64,000 bases of DNA from Mycobacterium sp. DL592 (GTDB taxonomy: Bacteria > Actinomycetota > Actinomycetes > Mycobacteriales > Mycobacteriaceae): positions 4,844,527 through 4,908,526 of the forward strand of contig NZ_CP050192.1 of assembly GCF_011694515.1 (NCBI RefSeq). The letters are read 5' to 3'. Below are positions 8,601-16,198 of this stretch, one piece after another (the first letter of the stretch is position 1; each line of letters opens with the position of its first letter). A model generated the notes under the pieces. The model had not been told where the DNA came from. It did not search any database and saw nothing but the letters and a program-made list of their open reading frames with translations. The translations under genes were made by a program, and so were the position numbers.

Positions 8601-9833
8601 TTACCTCGCGAATGGCGCGCGGAGCGTCGCCAGCAGGTGCTTCCGGTTGATCACCATGCCAGCGACCGCCAGCACCGCGTACACGCCGCAAAGAATCATG
8701 CGGCCGTGCGTGGAGGTGATGGGGAACTGAATGACGAACAGCGCCAACAACATCCATGCGGTATGGCGGTGGAATCGCAGGGCCAGGATCAGCGCGATGC
8801 CCATCATCGTCTGCGTGGCGGTCAGCAACACCTCTTCGATCTGGCGGCCGTCGAGCACCAGGGCGGTCCCACCGCCGCCGGCCAGGTGGGCGATCGGGAG
8901 CGAGCCGACCAGCAGGGTCCACTGGTTGACCTTCGACGAGATCAGCGTGGCGATGGCCGCAGTGCCCTTGCCGCGGGCCGCGAAGATGACGGCGATGATG
9001 AATTCCGGCGCCTCGGAAGCCAGCGGCGCGAGCCACTGCACCAGCAGAAAGCGGTCCACCCCGAGTTGGGTGCCGGCGCCGATCATGCTCTCCGCGAAGG
9101 GTTCCGCACAGGCCAGGATGACGCCGGCAGCGATCACGAACAGCGCGACGACGGTTATGCGGCGGCGCCGGTCCGACAGCGCGCCGATCGCGGCGGCGGT
9201 GCCGATCAGTTCGGGCTCTTCGACATCCCCGCGGGTCAGCTTGTAGAGGTAGAAGCCGAACCAGGCCAGCAGGGCGATACCCAGAGTCAGCGTGATGCGG
9301 CCGGTGGCCGGGATGATGAACGCCGCGATGCCGGCGACGAGCAGGAAGCCGAGCTCGACGCGGTTGCCCGGATCGAGCATCAGGGTCGTGGTCTTGCGCC
9401 CTGTCACCCGGCGGGCCACATAGAGGCTGACCAGGACGACGATCGGCCAGCCGATGCCCATCAGGAGACGGTTGGAGCCGGTCATGTTGGCCGCCGCGTA
9501 CTGGGTGTACTCGGCATGCTGGCCCGCGGTGTAGGCGTAATAGAGGTCGACGGCGTACTCGGGCAGCACGGCGATGAGCGCGAGCACTGCGATCGCGAGA
9601 CCACCCGAGACGTCGATCTGGGCGGCTTCGGCGGCCCAGGCCAGCAGGAAGCTGGCGGCCACGACGGCGGCTCCGAAGATCAGCAGCGACACGATGGGCG
9701 TGGGGTGCAGCCCGCCGAACCGGGTGACCATCGCCGGCAGGATCAGCAGCGCGGTGATGCTCAGGGAGCGCCACAGCAGGCGCTGGCCCGACAGGGGGGA
9801 GGTATCGCCGTTGCGGGACAGGACGCTGGTCAT
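8601..9833 (-). CDS. CaCA-type cation exchanger, probable manganese/calcium exporter
   Basis: A 410-residue, roughly 11-helix membrane protein. The two alpha-repeat signatures of the Ca2+:cation antiporter superfamily are present: ALIAVLPEYAVDL in the first half and APLASEAPEFIIAV in the second, each with an acidic residue after Pro. Between the halves is a cytoplasmic stretch with an acidic cluster (DVEEPE). Such proteins swap a divalent cation for H+ or Na+. The gene is preceded by a yybP-ykoY riboswitch, whose known ligand is Mn2+, so Mn2+ export is the best guess; direct evidence from the protein alone would not separate Mn2+ from Ca2+. ATG 9833. Confidence 0.85.
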   Translation of the reverse strand: MTSVLSRNGDTSPLSGQRLLWRSLSITALLILPAMVTRFGGLHPTPIVSLLIFGAAVVAASFLLAWAAEAAQIDVSGGLAIAVLALIAVLPEYAVDLYYAYTAGQHAEYTQYAAANMTGSNRLLMGIGWPIVVLVSLYVARRVTGRKTTTLMLDPGNRVELGFLLVAGIAAFIIPATGRITLTLGIALLAWFGFYLYKLTRGDVEEPELIGTAAAIGALSDRRRRITVVALFVIAAGVILACAEPFAESMIGAGTQLGVDRFLLVQWLAPLASEAPEFIIAVIFAARGKGTAAIATLISSKVNQWTLLVGSLPIAHLAGGGGTALVLDGRQIEEVLLTATQTMMGIALILALRFHRHTAWMLLALFVIQFPITSTHGRMILCGVYAVLAVAGMVINRKHLLATLRAPFAR

Positions 9834-9871
9834 GGTCGGTTCCTCGGCTTAGCGACCCGAGGTGACGCATA

Positions 9872-10025
9872 GCGAGACTTCGGGTCGACACGGTTCATGT
9901 CGGCCGAAGGTCTCGCTCGCCGGATCAACTCTCCGGTGGATGACCGGGCAGCACTGCCGCCAGTATGTCGACCATCCGCTCTGCGGCCCGGGGGCCGCGG
10001 GAGGAACTACTCCCCTTCGCTGGAG
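9872..10025 (-). promoter_or_regulatory. yybP-ykoY (manganese) riboswitch upstream of the exchanger
   Basis: Read on the minus strand, the leader of the exchanger contains the conserved elements of this class in order: AAGGGGAGTAG (reverse of 10007-10017), GTCGACATACTG (reverse of 9961-9972) and GCGAGACC near 9909-9916. The last element can alternatively pair with a downstream GTCTCGC in a long hairpin (9872-9916), a typical expression platform where ligand binding would free or hide one arm. The class is known to sense Mn2+ and control Mn2+ exporters. Boundaries are approximate; identification rests on motif recognition, not a covariance search. Confidence 0.8.
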
Positions 10026-10170
10026 GTAAGGCTAGCCCACGTCGCACAACCAGGCAACTTAGCAGGGCTATCAAAATGTTCTGGCTTGCTGCTCGAATGT
10101 GCTGATCAGGACCATGAAATTTATGAGTTCGGGTGTCCTTAACTCATGCCGCCGCAAACTAGCCGAAAAA

Positions 10171-10211
10171 GCAGCGAGCCCCGGTGCGCCGAAGCGCCCG
10201 GGGCTCGCTGC
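10171..10211 (-). terminator. Intrinsic terminator of pckG
   Basis: A perfect 14-bp stem (GCAGCGAGCCCCGG at 10171-10184 with its complement at 10198-10211) and a 13-nt loop lies 12 bp beyond the pckG stop. On the minus-strand transcript it is followed directly by TTTTTCGG, the U-run of a Rho-independent terminator. It separates pckG from the riboswitch-controlled exchanger. Confidence 0.9.
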
Positions 10212-10222
10212 CTGCGGTCGAA

Positions 10223-12049
10223 TCAGTCCGCTTCGGCCAGACGCTGCTTGAGCGCCTCGAACTCGTCCTTCACGCCGGTCGGCAGCTTCTCGCCGATGAA
10301 CTCGAACCACTCCTCGATTTGCGGGAGCTCGTCGCGCCACTCGGCGGCGTTGACCTTCAGTGCGTCGAGGACGTCGGCGTCCTCGACGTCCAGGCCGGAC
10401 AGGTCGAGATCCTCGACCCGCGGCACGGTGCCGATCGGCGTGGATACGCCGTTGGCCTTGCCTTCGACGCGCTCGACGATCCACTTCAGCACGCGGCTGT
10501 TCTCACCGAAGCCCGGCCACAGGAAGCGGCCGTCATCACCACGGCGGAACCAGTTGACGAAGAAGATCTTCGGCATCTTGGACTCGTCGGCGTTCTTGCC
10601 CAGGTCCAGCCAGTGCTGGCAGTAGTCGCCGGCGTTGTAGCCCAGGAACGGCAGCATCGCCATCGGGTCGCGCCGGATCGCACCCACCTTGCCCTCGGCG
10701 GCGGCGGTCTGCTCGCTGCCCAGGGTGGCGCCGATGAACACACCGTGCTGCCAGTCGCGGGCCTGGGTCACCAGCGGCACCGTCGTCTTGCGGCGGCCGC
10801 CGAAGAGGATCGCCGAGATCGGCACGCCCTGCGGGTCGTCCCATTCCGGAGCCAGCGTGGGGCACTGCGACATCGGCGTGCAGTAACGGGAGTTCGGGTG
10901 GGCCGCCGGGGTGCCGGACTCCGGCGTCCAGTCGTGGCCCTTCCAGTCGACCAGGTGCTGCGGGTCTCCTTCGAGGCCCTCCCACCAGACGCCGCCCTCG
11001 TCGGTCATCGCGACGTTGGTGAACACCGTGTTGCCCGCGGCGATGGTCTTCATCGCGTTCGGGTTGGAACTCCAGTTGGTTCCGGGCGCGACCCCGAAGA
11101 AGCCGAACTCCGGGTTCACGGCGTAGAGCTGGCCGTCCTTGCCGAACCGCATCCAGGCGATGTCGTCACCGAGGGTCTCAGCACGCCAGCCGGGGATGGT
11201 CGGCTGCAGCATCGCCAGGTTGGTCTTGCCGCACGCCGACGGGAAGGCCGCCGCGATGTAGTACGCCTTGTTCTCCGGGGAGATCAGCTTGAGGATCAGC
11301 ATGTGCTCGGCGAGCCAGCCCTCGTCGCGCGCCATCACCGAGGCGATGCGCAGCGAGTAGCACTTCTTCCCGAGCAGCGCGTTGCCGCCGTAACCCGAGC
11401 CGTAGCTCCAGATTTCGCGGGTCTCCGGGAAATGCGAGATGTACTTGGTGTCGTTGCACGGCCAGGGAACGTCGTCCTGCCCGTCCTCAAGGGGGGCGCC
11501 CAGCGAGTGCAGGGCCTTGACGAAGAACCCGTCGTCGCCCATCTTCTCCAGGGCCGCCTTGCCCATGCGGGTCATGGTGCGCATCGAGACGACGACGTAC
11601 TCGGAGTCGGTGATCTCCACGCCGAGCTTCGGGTCGTCGGCACCCAGCGGACCCATGCAGAACGGGACGACATACATGGTGCGGCCGCGCATGCACCCGC
11701 GGTACAGCTCGGTCATGAGCGACCGCATCTCGGCGGGGGCCATCCAGTTGTTGGTCGGCCCGGCGTCGACCTCACGCTCGGAGCAGATGAAGGTGCGGGA
11801 CTCGACGCGCGCGACGTCGGAGGGCTCCGAGCGTGCCAGGTACGAGCTCGGCTCCTCGGAATCGCTCAGCGGAATGAAGGTGCCGGCGGCCACCAGCTGT
11901 TGGGCCAGCCGCTGGTATTCCTCCTCGGATCCGTCGGCGAAGACTACCCGGTCGGGCTGTGTCAGCTCAGCGACTTCCTGTACCCAGGCCAGCAGGCCCT
12001 GATGCTTGGTCGGTGCCGTGTCCAGACCGGGAATGGTCGCTGAAGTCAT
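10223..12049 (-). CDS. pckG: Phosphoenolpyruvate carboxykinase, GTP type
   Basis: A 608-residue enzyme with full-length similarity to GTP-dependent PEP carboxykinases: [18 protein letters not shown] with substrate-binding residues, the P-loop [13 protein letters not shown] containing the hyper-reactive Cys, and the guanine-binding stretch [20 protein letters not shown]. It converts oxaloacetate and GTP to PEP, CO2 and GDP, the entry to gluconeogenesis, and in mycobacteria supports growth on fatty acids. M. tuberculosis calls the orthologue pckA. ATG 12049 has an AGGAG site 7 bases before it. A palindrome lies about 90 bp upstream and a strong terminator follows the stop. It is probably monocistronic. 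Confidence 0.97.
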   Translation of the reverse strand: MTSATIPGLDTAPTKHQGLLAWVQEVAELTQPDRVVFADGSEEEYQRLAQQLVAAGTFIPLSDSEEPSSYLARSEPSDVARVESRTFICSEREVDAGPTNNWMAPAEMRSLMTELYRGCMRGRTMYVVPFCMGPLGADDPKLGVEITDSEYVVVSMRTMTRMGKAALEKMGDDGFFVKALHSLGAPLEDGQDDVPWPCNDTKYISHFPETREIWSYGSGYGGNALLGKKCYSLRIASVMARDEGWLAEHMLILKLISPENKAYYIAAAFPSACGKTNLAMLQPTIPGWRAETLGDDIAWMRFGKDGQLYAVNPEFGFFGVAPGTNWSSNPNAMKTIAAGNTVFTNVAMTDEGGVWWEGLEGDPQHLVDWKGHDWTPESGTPAAHPNSRYCTPMSQCPTLAPEWDDPQGVPISAILFGGRRKTTVPLVTQARDWQHGVFIGATLGSEQTAAAEGKVGAIRRDPMAMLPFLGYNAGDYCQHWLDLGKNADESKMPKIFFVNWFRRGDDGRFLWPGFGENSRVLKWIVERVEGKANGVSTPIGTVPRVEDLDLSGLDVEDADVLDALKVNAAEWRDELPQIEEWFEFIGEKLPTGVKDEFEALKQRLAEAD

Positions 12050-12130
12050 CGGTATCTCCTGCGTAGGTTTCTTGCCAGGATGCAGGCCTTATGCCGCAAT
12101 TAGCGGAGACGGGTCGTCCCTGCAAGAAGG

Positions 12131-12157
12131 TTAACGCGGGTGAGATACCCGCGGTTA
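12131..12157. promoter_or_regulatory. Palindrome in the pckG promoter region
   Basis: CGCGGGT (12135-12141) and ACCCGCG (12147-12153) form a perfect 7-bp inverted repeat around GAGAT, flanked on both sides by TTAA. It lies about 90 bp upstream of pckG, in the only gap between pckG and the upstream GTPase gene. No T-run follows on the minus strand, so an operator is more likely than a terminator. The bound factor is unknown. Confidence 0.45.
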
Positions 12158-12228
12158 ATCGGGATTATGTCCGATCACTCACAGGAACGATTCAGAAAGT
12201 CTCAGATCTGCCGATTCATCGATTCAGT

Positions 12229-13650
12229 TCAGCCGGCAACGGCCAATTCCGCGGTGACAACCTCGATGGCCTGCCGAATCACTGGCATCCGCTTGTCTCG
12301 CTCAGTGGACGCCTGCGCCCGAGCCTGAGCGTGCTCACGGATCTCGCGGTCCACCGCGGACAGGGTCTTGTCGTGTGCGGCGGCGTCCCGGGCATCCCGT
12401 TCGGCGGCGGCCGAACTCAACACTGACTCGGCGGCCAGCACCCGGGTGGCGACCCGCTCCTCCAGCGCCGCGCGCAGGCCGGCGACGACCTCGCTGACCC
12501 ACCTGTCGAGCAGCGCCCGATCATGAAGCAGACCCCGGGTTCCGACCACCCACAGCGTCAGGACGATCCCGAGTGCCGCCGCGCCGACCGCTCCGGCGGC
12601 CGTCCACTGGGGCGCCACCCCGGCGAAGAACCGGCTCACGGTGAGCGCAACCCCGAGACCGAATCCGGCTCCGAGCAACACCATCAGCCGGGTCTCCAGA
12701 CGACGCGAGCGCAGCGGCGGACCGGAGACGTCGACCTCAAGGGGCGGGCCCGCCGGCACGTCGAGGGGAAGCGCCAGTTCCCGGCCGACATCGGCAAGGT
12801 GAATTGAGATGCCCTCGTCGACCTCGTCGACCACCTCGGCGACCCGGCGACGGACGTAGTCGACGAACGGTGCCCGCCCGCGGCGGCTCAACGATGCCGC
12901 GTCGTCCTGCAGTTCAGCGCGCACCGACGTGCAGCGGCCGCGGGCGAAGTAACTCAGCTGCACCCGGGCCTGCTGCACCCGGGAGCGCAGCGCGATGGCC
13001 CGCTCGGTTTTCTCCACCCGGCGCCGGTGCAACACCTCGGCGCGGTGTTCAGACAAGGCCGCCAGCCGGGCTTCCGGGCCGACGCCCGCAGCATCCCGCT
13101 CGAGCCGCGCCACCAGAGATGACAAGCGACTATCCCAGGCGCGCAATCGATTTCGGCGTTCCAGATCGGGCCGGGCAAGGGCCTCGGAGATCGCGGCGAC
13201 GAGATCGTCGAGCACCGGCTCCCCCAGATCGGGCGCCGGCGCCGCACCGACCCAGGTGAGGTCCCGGTAGCGGGCCGCGTGGGCGGCCAGCAGCGCACGG
13301 TTGGCCTCCAGCACGTCGCGCCAGGTGCGGTGTACGTCGATCTTGGCCACCACGCCGATCACGGTGTCGGTGTCGGCGGCCGCAGCGTCGAGCAACTCAC
13401 AATCCGATTCCGTCAGCGGCGCGGTCGCCGACACCACGAACACCACCGCGGCCGGGGCGTCGCCGGGCCCGAGGTCGGCGGTCTCGACGAACGTGTGCGA
13501 CGCAACGCGATCGCGCAACGCGTCGGCCACGCTCGTGGTGCCCGCCAGCCACGGACCGGTGACGAGTACGACCTCGCGGCGGGTGATCGCCGGCGCCGGA
13601 AGGCCGGGATCGACCGCCCACACCAGGGAGTCGACGGCGTCGTCACTCAC
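12229..13650 (-). CDS. Degenerate dynamin/GTPase-like membrane protein (Rv0210-like)
   Basis: From GTG 13650, which overlaps the upstream stop as GTGA, the protein has 473 residues. The N-terminal domain resembles a P-loop GTPase (VVLVTGPWLAGTTSVADAL) but the Walker A Lys is replaced by Thr, and the guanine motif is AKID rather than NKxD. A long helical middle region with many Arg and Glu follows, then two adjacent transmembrane helices (about residues 310-370) and a coiled C-terminal tail. The plan recalls bacterial dynamin-like proteins, which work as pairs; its partner gene overlaps upstream. Cellular role not established from sequence. The M. tuberculosis synteny partner is Rv0210. Confidence 0.75.
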   Translation of the reverse strand: MSDDAVDSLVWAVDPGLPAPAITRREVVLVTGPWLAGTTSVADALRDRVASHTFVETADLGPGDAPAAVVFVVSATAPLTESDCELLDAAAADTDTVIGVVAKIDVHRTWRDVLEANRALLAAHAARYRDLTWVGAAPAPDLGEPVLDDLVAAISEALARPDLERRNRLRAWDSRLSSLVARLERDAAGVGPEARLAALSEHRAEVLHRRRVEKTERAIALRSRVQQARVQLSYFARGRCTSVRAELQDDAASLSRRGRAPFVDYVRRRVAEVVDEVDEGISIHLADVGRELALPLDVPAGPPLEVDVSGPPLRSRRLETRLMVLLGAGFGLGVALTVSRFFAGVAPQWTAAGAVGAAALGIVLTLWVVGTRGLLHDRALLDRWVSEVVAGLRAALEERVATRVLAAESVLSSAAAERDARDAAAHDKTLSAVDREIREHAQARAQASTERDKRMPVIRQAIEVVTAELAVAG

Positions 13651-14609
13651 GGCAGGGCTCGATGTCGCCGGCCCTGCGGCTCCGGGGTTCGATGTCGCCG
13701 GCCCTGCGGCTCCGGCGGCTCCGGGACTCCGCCGGCCCGCTCCCACAACCGCAGCGAGCCGCGCACGATGTCCGAGCCGCACGACTGATGCAGCCGCGAC
13801 ACCGGCCCGCGGCTGTAGCGCTGCCAGTCCCGCGCCCGCCGCAGCAGCGCCTGCTCGGTGAGCGTGCGGTCCACGTGCATGCCGTCGGCTTCGACCACCT
13901 CGATCGCCGCGGCCATCCGGGCGGCGAGCACCGTGTCATTGCCGAGGCTGTCGGCCGCCAATCCGCTGACCAGTCGGCGATAGCGGGCGGCGGCGGACAG
14001 CCGGTGGATCGCCGTCAGCAGGCCGTCGACCGCGCTGGCGTGCCGCAGCGCCGCCATCACTCCGGCCCGGTCGGCGCCGTCGCGCAGGGCCCGCACTGCG
14101 TGCGCGATACCGAACAGGTCCAACCCGGCCAGCAGCCGCGCCCGGACGTGCGCCGGCACGGGATGCTCGCCGGTCACGAAGCCGTCGGTGCAGCTCAGGT
14201 CGGCAGGTTCGGTAGTCAAGGTCTGCAGCGCCTGCATGGCCGACTGGTCCAGCACGGAGCCGTCGAGGGCGGCCAGCGCAGCCAGGCCAGCCAGCGGCAG
14301 CACGGGCGACCCGATCGCGTCCTGCAGCTGCCGGCAGCGCTCGGCGGCCGCCGCTACGGGGCCCTGGCCACCGAACCCCGTCAGGTCGGCCTTGTTGAGC
14401 ACCGCGACACAGGGCCGCAGCGGTGCCGTCAAAACAGCCAGGTCCTCCGGTTTGGCCGTCTCGGCCAGAACGTAGACGTCGACATCGTGGGGCACCTCCG
14501 GCGCGACGACCTCGACACCGGCCGCACGCAGCGCCCGGGAGACCGTGCGCCGTCCGCACCCGGCCCGGCCCCCGACCGCCACTCGGGTGTTCGCCGCCAT
14601 GGCGGTCAT
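13647..14609 (-). CDS. GTPase-like protein with modified P-loop (Rv0209-like)
   Basis: About 320 residues from ATG 14609 (ATG 14600 also possible). The N-terminus has a P-loop-like GGRAGCGRRTVSRAL, where Arg stands in for the usual Walker A Lys, and a good guanine-specificity motif VLNKADLTG at about residues 70-78. The rest is helical, Ala- and Arg-rich, and ends in a basic tail carrying the duplicated PEPQGRRHR peptide. Its stop overlaps the GTG of the Rv0210-like gene, so the two are probably made in equal amounts and may act as a heterodimer. It is divergent from trmB with about 90 bp between them. Function unknown. Confidence 0.75.
   Translation of the reverse strand: MTAMAANTRVAVGGRAGCGRRTVSRALRAAGVEVVAPEVPHDVDVYVLAETAKPEDLAVLTAPLRPCVAVLNKADLTGFGGQGPVAAAAERCRQLQDAIGSPVLPLAGLAALAALDGSVLDQSAMQALQTLTTEPADLSCTDGFVTGEHPVPAHVRARLLAGLDLFGIAHAVRALRDGADRAGVMAALRHASAVDGLLTAIHRLSAAARYRRLVSGLAADSLGNDTVLAARMAAAIEVVEADGMHVDRTLTEQALLRRARDWQRYSRGPVSRLHQSCGSDIVRGSLRLWERAGGVPEPPEPQGRRHRTPEPQGRRHRALP
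13659..13715 (-). repeat. 30-bp in-frame tandem repeat at the end of the Rv0209-like gene
   Basis: The unit starting TCGATGTCGCCGGCCCTG (plus strand, 13659-13688) is repeated at 13689-13715. Being 30 bp it keeps the frame and encodes a duplicated PEPQGRRHR peptide near the C-terminus of the Rv0209-like protein, just before its stop. A simple slippage expansion. Confidence 0.85.
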
Positions 14610-14699
14610 GGTGGCATCAGCGCGAGGAGCGCGCGAGCCACCCGGCGTAGGCAACTGTTGGGTATCAATCTGCACCACGATGCGGGTACACCCCTGTCT

Positions 14700-15455
14700 A
14701 TGAGCGACGATGGACGGATGCATGCGCAGGGTGGCTCCGCCGCGCCCGAAACCCTCGGGTCGGCGCATGGCTATCCCCGCGTCACGAGCTTCCGTAACCG
14801 GCGCTCGACGCTCACCGAGGCGCAGCAGGACTTGTGGGACAGACGCTGGAACGACATCGGCACGCAGGCCCGATTCGGGGAGCAGGCCGCGGGCCTGCTC
14901 GATACCGACGCCTGGTTCGGCCGCCACGCCCCCGTCGTCCTGGAGATCGGGTGCGGAACAGGGACCTCGACCCTGGCGATGGCCAAGACCGAGCCGGACA
15001 TCGACGTGGTCGCCGTCGAGGTGTACCGGCGTGGCCTCGCGCAATTGCTCAGCGCGATCGACCGGGAGAACGTGACCAACATCCGGCTGATCCGGGGCGA
15101 CGCGATGGACGTGCTGGAGAACATGTTCGCGACCGGGACGCTGACGGGGGTCAGAGTGTTCTTCCCGGACCCGTGGCCGAAGTCGCGCCACCACAAGCGC
15201 CGGTTCCTCAAGGCCGAGACCGTGGCGCTCATCGCCGACCGGTTGCGTCCCGGCGGCGTCCTGCACGCCGCGACCGACCACGCCGGCTACGCCGAGCAGA
15301 TCGCCGAGGTCGGCGACGCCGAACCGCTGCTGCGCCGGGCCGACCAGGGCGACGAACTGCCCATGTCGGTGCAGCGGCCGACCACAAAGTACGAAGGCAA
15401 GGCGCACGATGCGGGCAGCTCGGTCAGCGAACTCATCTGGATGAAGCGACCATGA
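14700..15455 (+). CDS. trmB: tRNA (guanine-N7)-methyltransferase
   Basis: A 251-residue SAM-dependent methyltransferase: VLEIGCGTGTSTLAMA is the SAM-binding motif I and FFPDPWPKSRHHKRRF the highly diagnostic TrmB motif. It places m7G at position 46 of many tRNAs. ATG 14700 gives MSDDGRMHAQ, similar in layout to my memory of Rv0208c; ATG 14718 is an alternative. The stop overlaps the next start as ATGA, giving a trmB-NYN-mmpL3 run. Confidence 0.95.
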   Translation: MSDDGRMHAQGGSAAPETLGSAHGYPRVTSFRNRRSTLTEAQQDLWDRRWNDIGTQARFGEQAAGLLDTDAWFGRHAPVVLEIGCGTGTSTLAMAKTEPDIDVVAVEVYRRGLAQLLSAIDRENVTNIRLIRGDAMDVLENMFATGTLTGVRVFFPDPWPKSRHHKRRFLKAETVALIADRLRPGGVLHAATDHAGYAEQIAEVGDAEPLLRRADQGDELPMSVQRPTTKYEGKAHDAGSSVSELIWMKRP

Positions 15456-16150
15456 GTGTGATGGAAGAAACGGAACCCGTCCCGGTTCCCGACGTGCCAC
15501 CCGCCGACAGCGACGTGACGAGCCCCACGGCACAGCGGGTGCTGCTGGTCTGGGACGCGCCGAACCTCGACATGGGCCTGGGCTCGATCCTCGGCGGCCG
15601 GCCCACGGCCGCTCACCGGCCCCGGTTCGACGCACTCGGCCGCTGGCTGCTCGGCCGCACCAGCGAGATCGCCGCCGGGCAACCCGACATCACTGTGGAA
15701 CCTGAGGCGACGGTATTCACCAATATCGCCCCAGGCAGCGCCGATGTCGTCCGCCCATGGGTCGAGGCGCTGCGTAACGTGGGATTCGCGGTCTTCGCCA
15801 AACCGAAGATCGACGAGGATAGCGACGTGGACAGCGACATGCTCGCCCACATCGCGCAGCGCCACCTCGAAGGCTTGGCCGCCGTACTGGTGGCCTCGGC
15901 CGACGGTCAGGCGTTCCGGGCCCCCCTGGAAGACATCGCCCGCTCCGGCATCCCGGTGTCCGTGCTCGGATTTCGCGAACATGCGAGCTGGGCATTAGCG
16001 TCGGATACCTTGGAGTTCGTCGACCTGGAGGACATTCCTGGTGTTTTCCGAGAGCCGCTGCCGCGAATCGGCCTAGATTCGCTACCAGAGCAAGGGGCGT
16101 GGCTACAGCCATTCCGGCCGCTGTCCTCGCTACTGACATCGCGGGTCTGA
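15452..16150 (+). CDS. NYN-domain putative ribonuclease (Rv0207c-like)
   Basis: 232 residues. After a Pro/Val/Glu-rich N-terminal tail, the NYN (PIN-like) nuclease fold starts with VLLVWDAPNLDMG, where Asp and Asn are the expected metal ligands, and continues with FAKPKIDEDSDVDSDMLAH, an acidic patch usual in this family, and a LVASADGQAF segment. Such proteins are thought to cut RNA. It overlaps trmB by 4 bp and lies 48 bp before mmpL3. A link to mycolate transport is not evident from sequence; tRNA or RNA processing next to trmB is as likely. Confidence 0.8.
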   Translation: MSVMEETEPVPVPDVPPADSDVTSPTAQRVLLVWDAPNLDMGLGSILGGRPTAAHRPRFDALGRWLLGRTSEIAAGQPDITVEPEATVFTNIAPGSADVVRPWVEALRNVGFAVFAKPKIDEDSDVDSDMLAHIAQRHLEGLAAVLVASADGQAFRAPLEDIARSGIPVSVLGFREHASWALASDTLEFVDLEDIPGVFREPLPRIGLDSLPEQGAWLQPFRPLSSLLTSRV

Positions 16151-16198
16151 GCAAGAGAACCCGATGCGCAGGTCATACAGACTTAGTTAGGAGATTAC

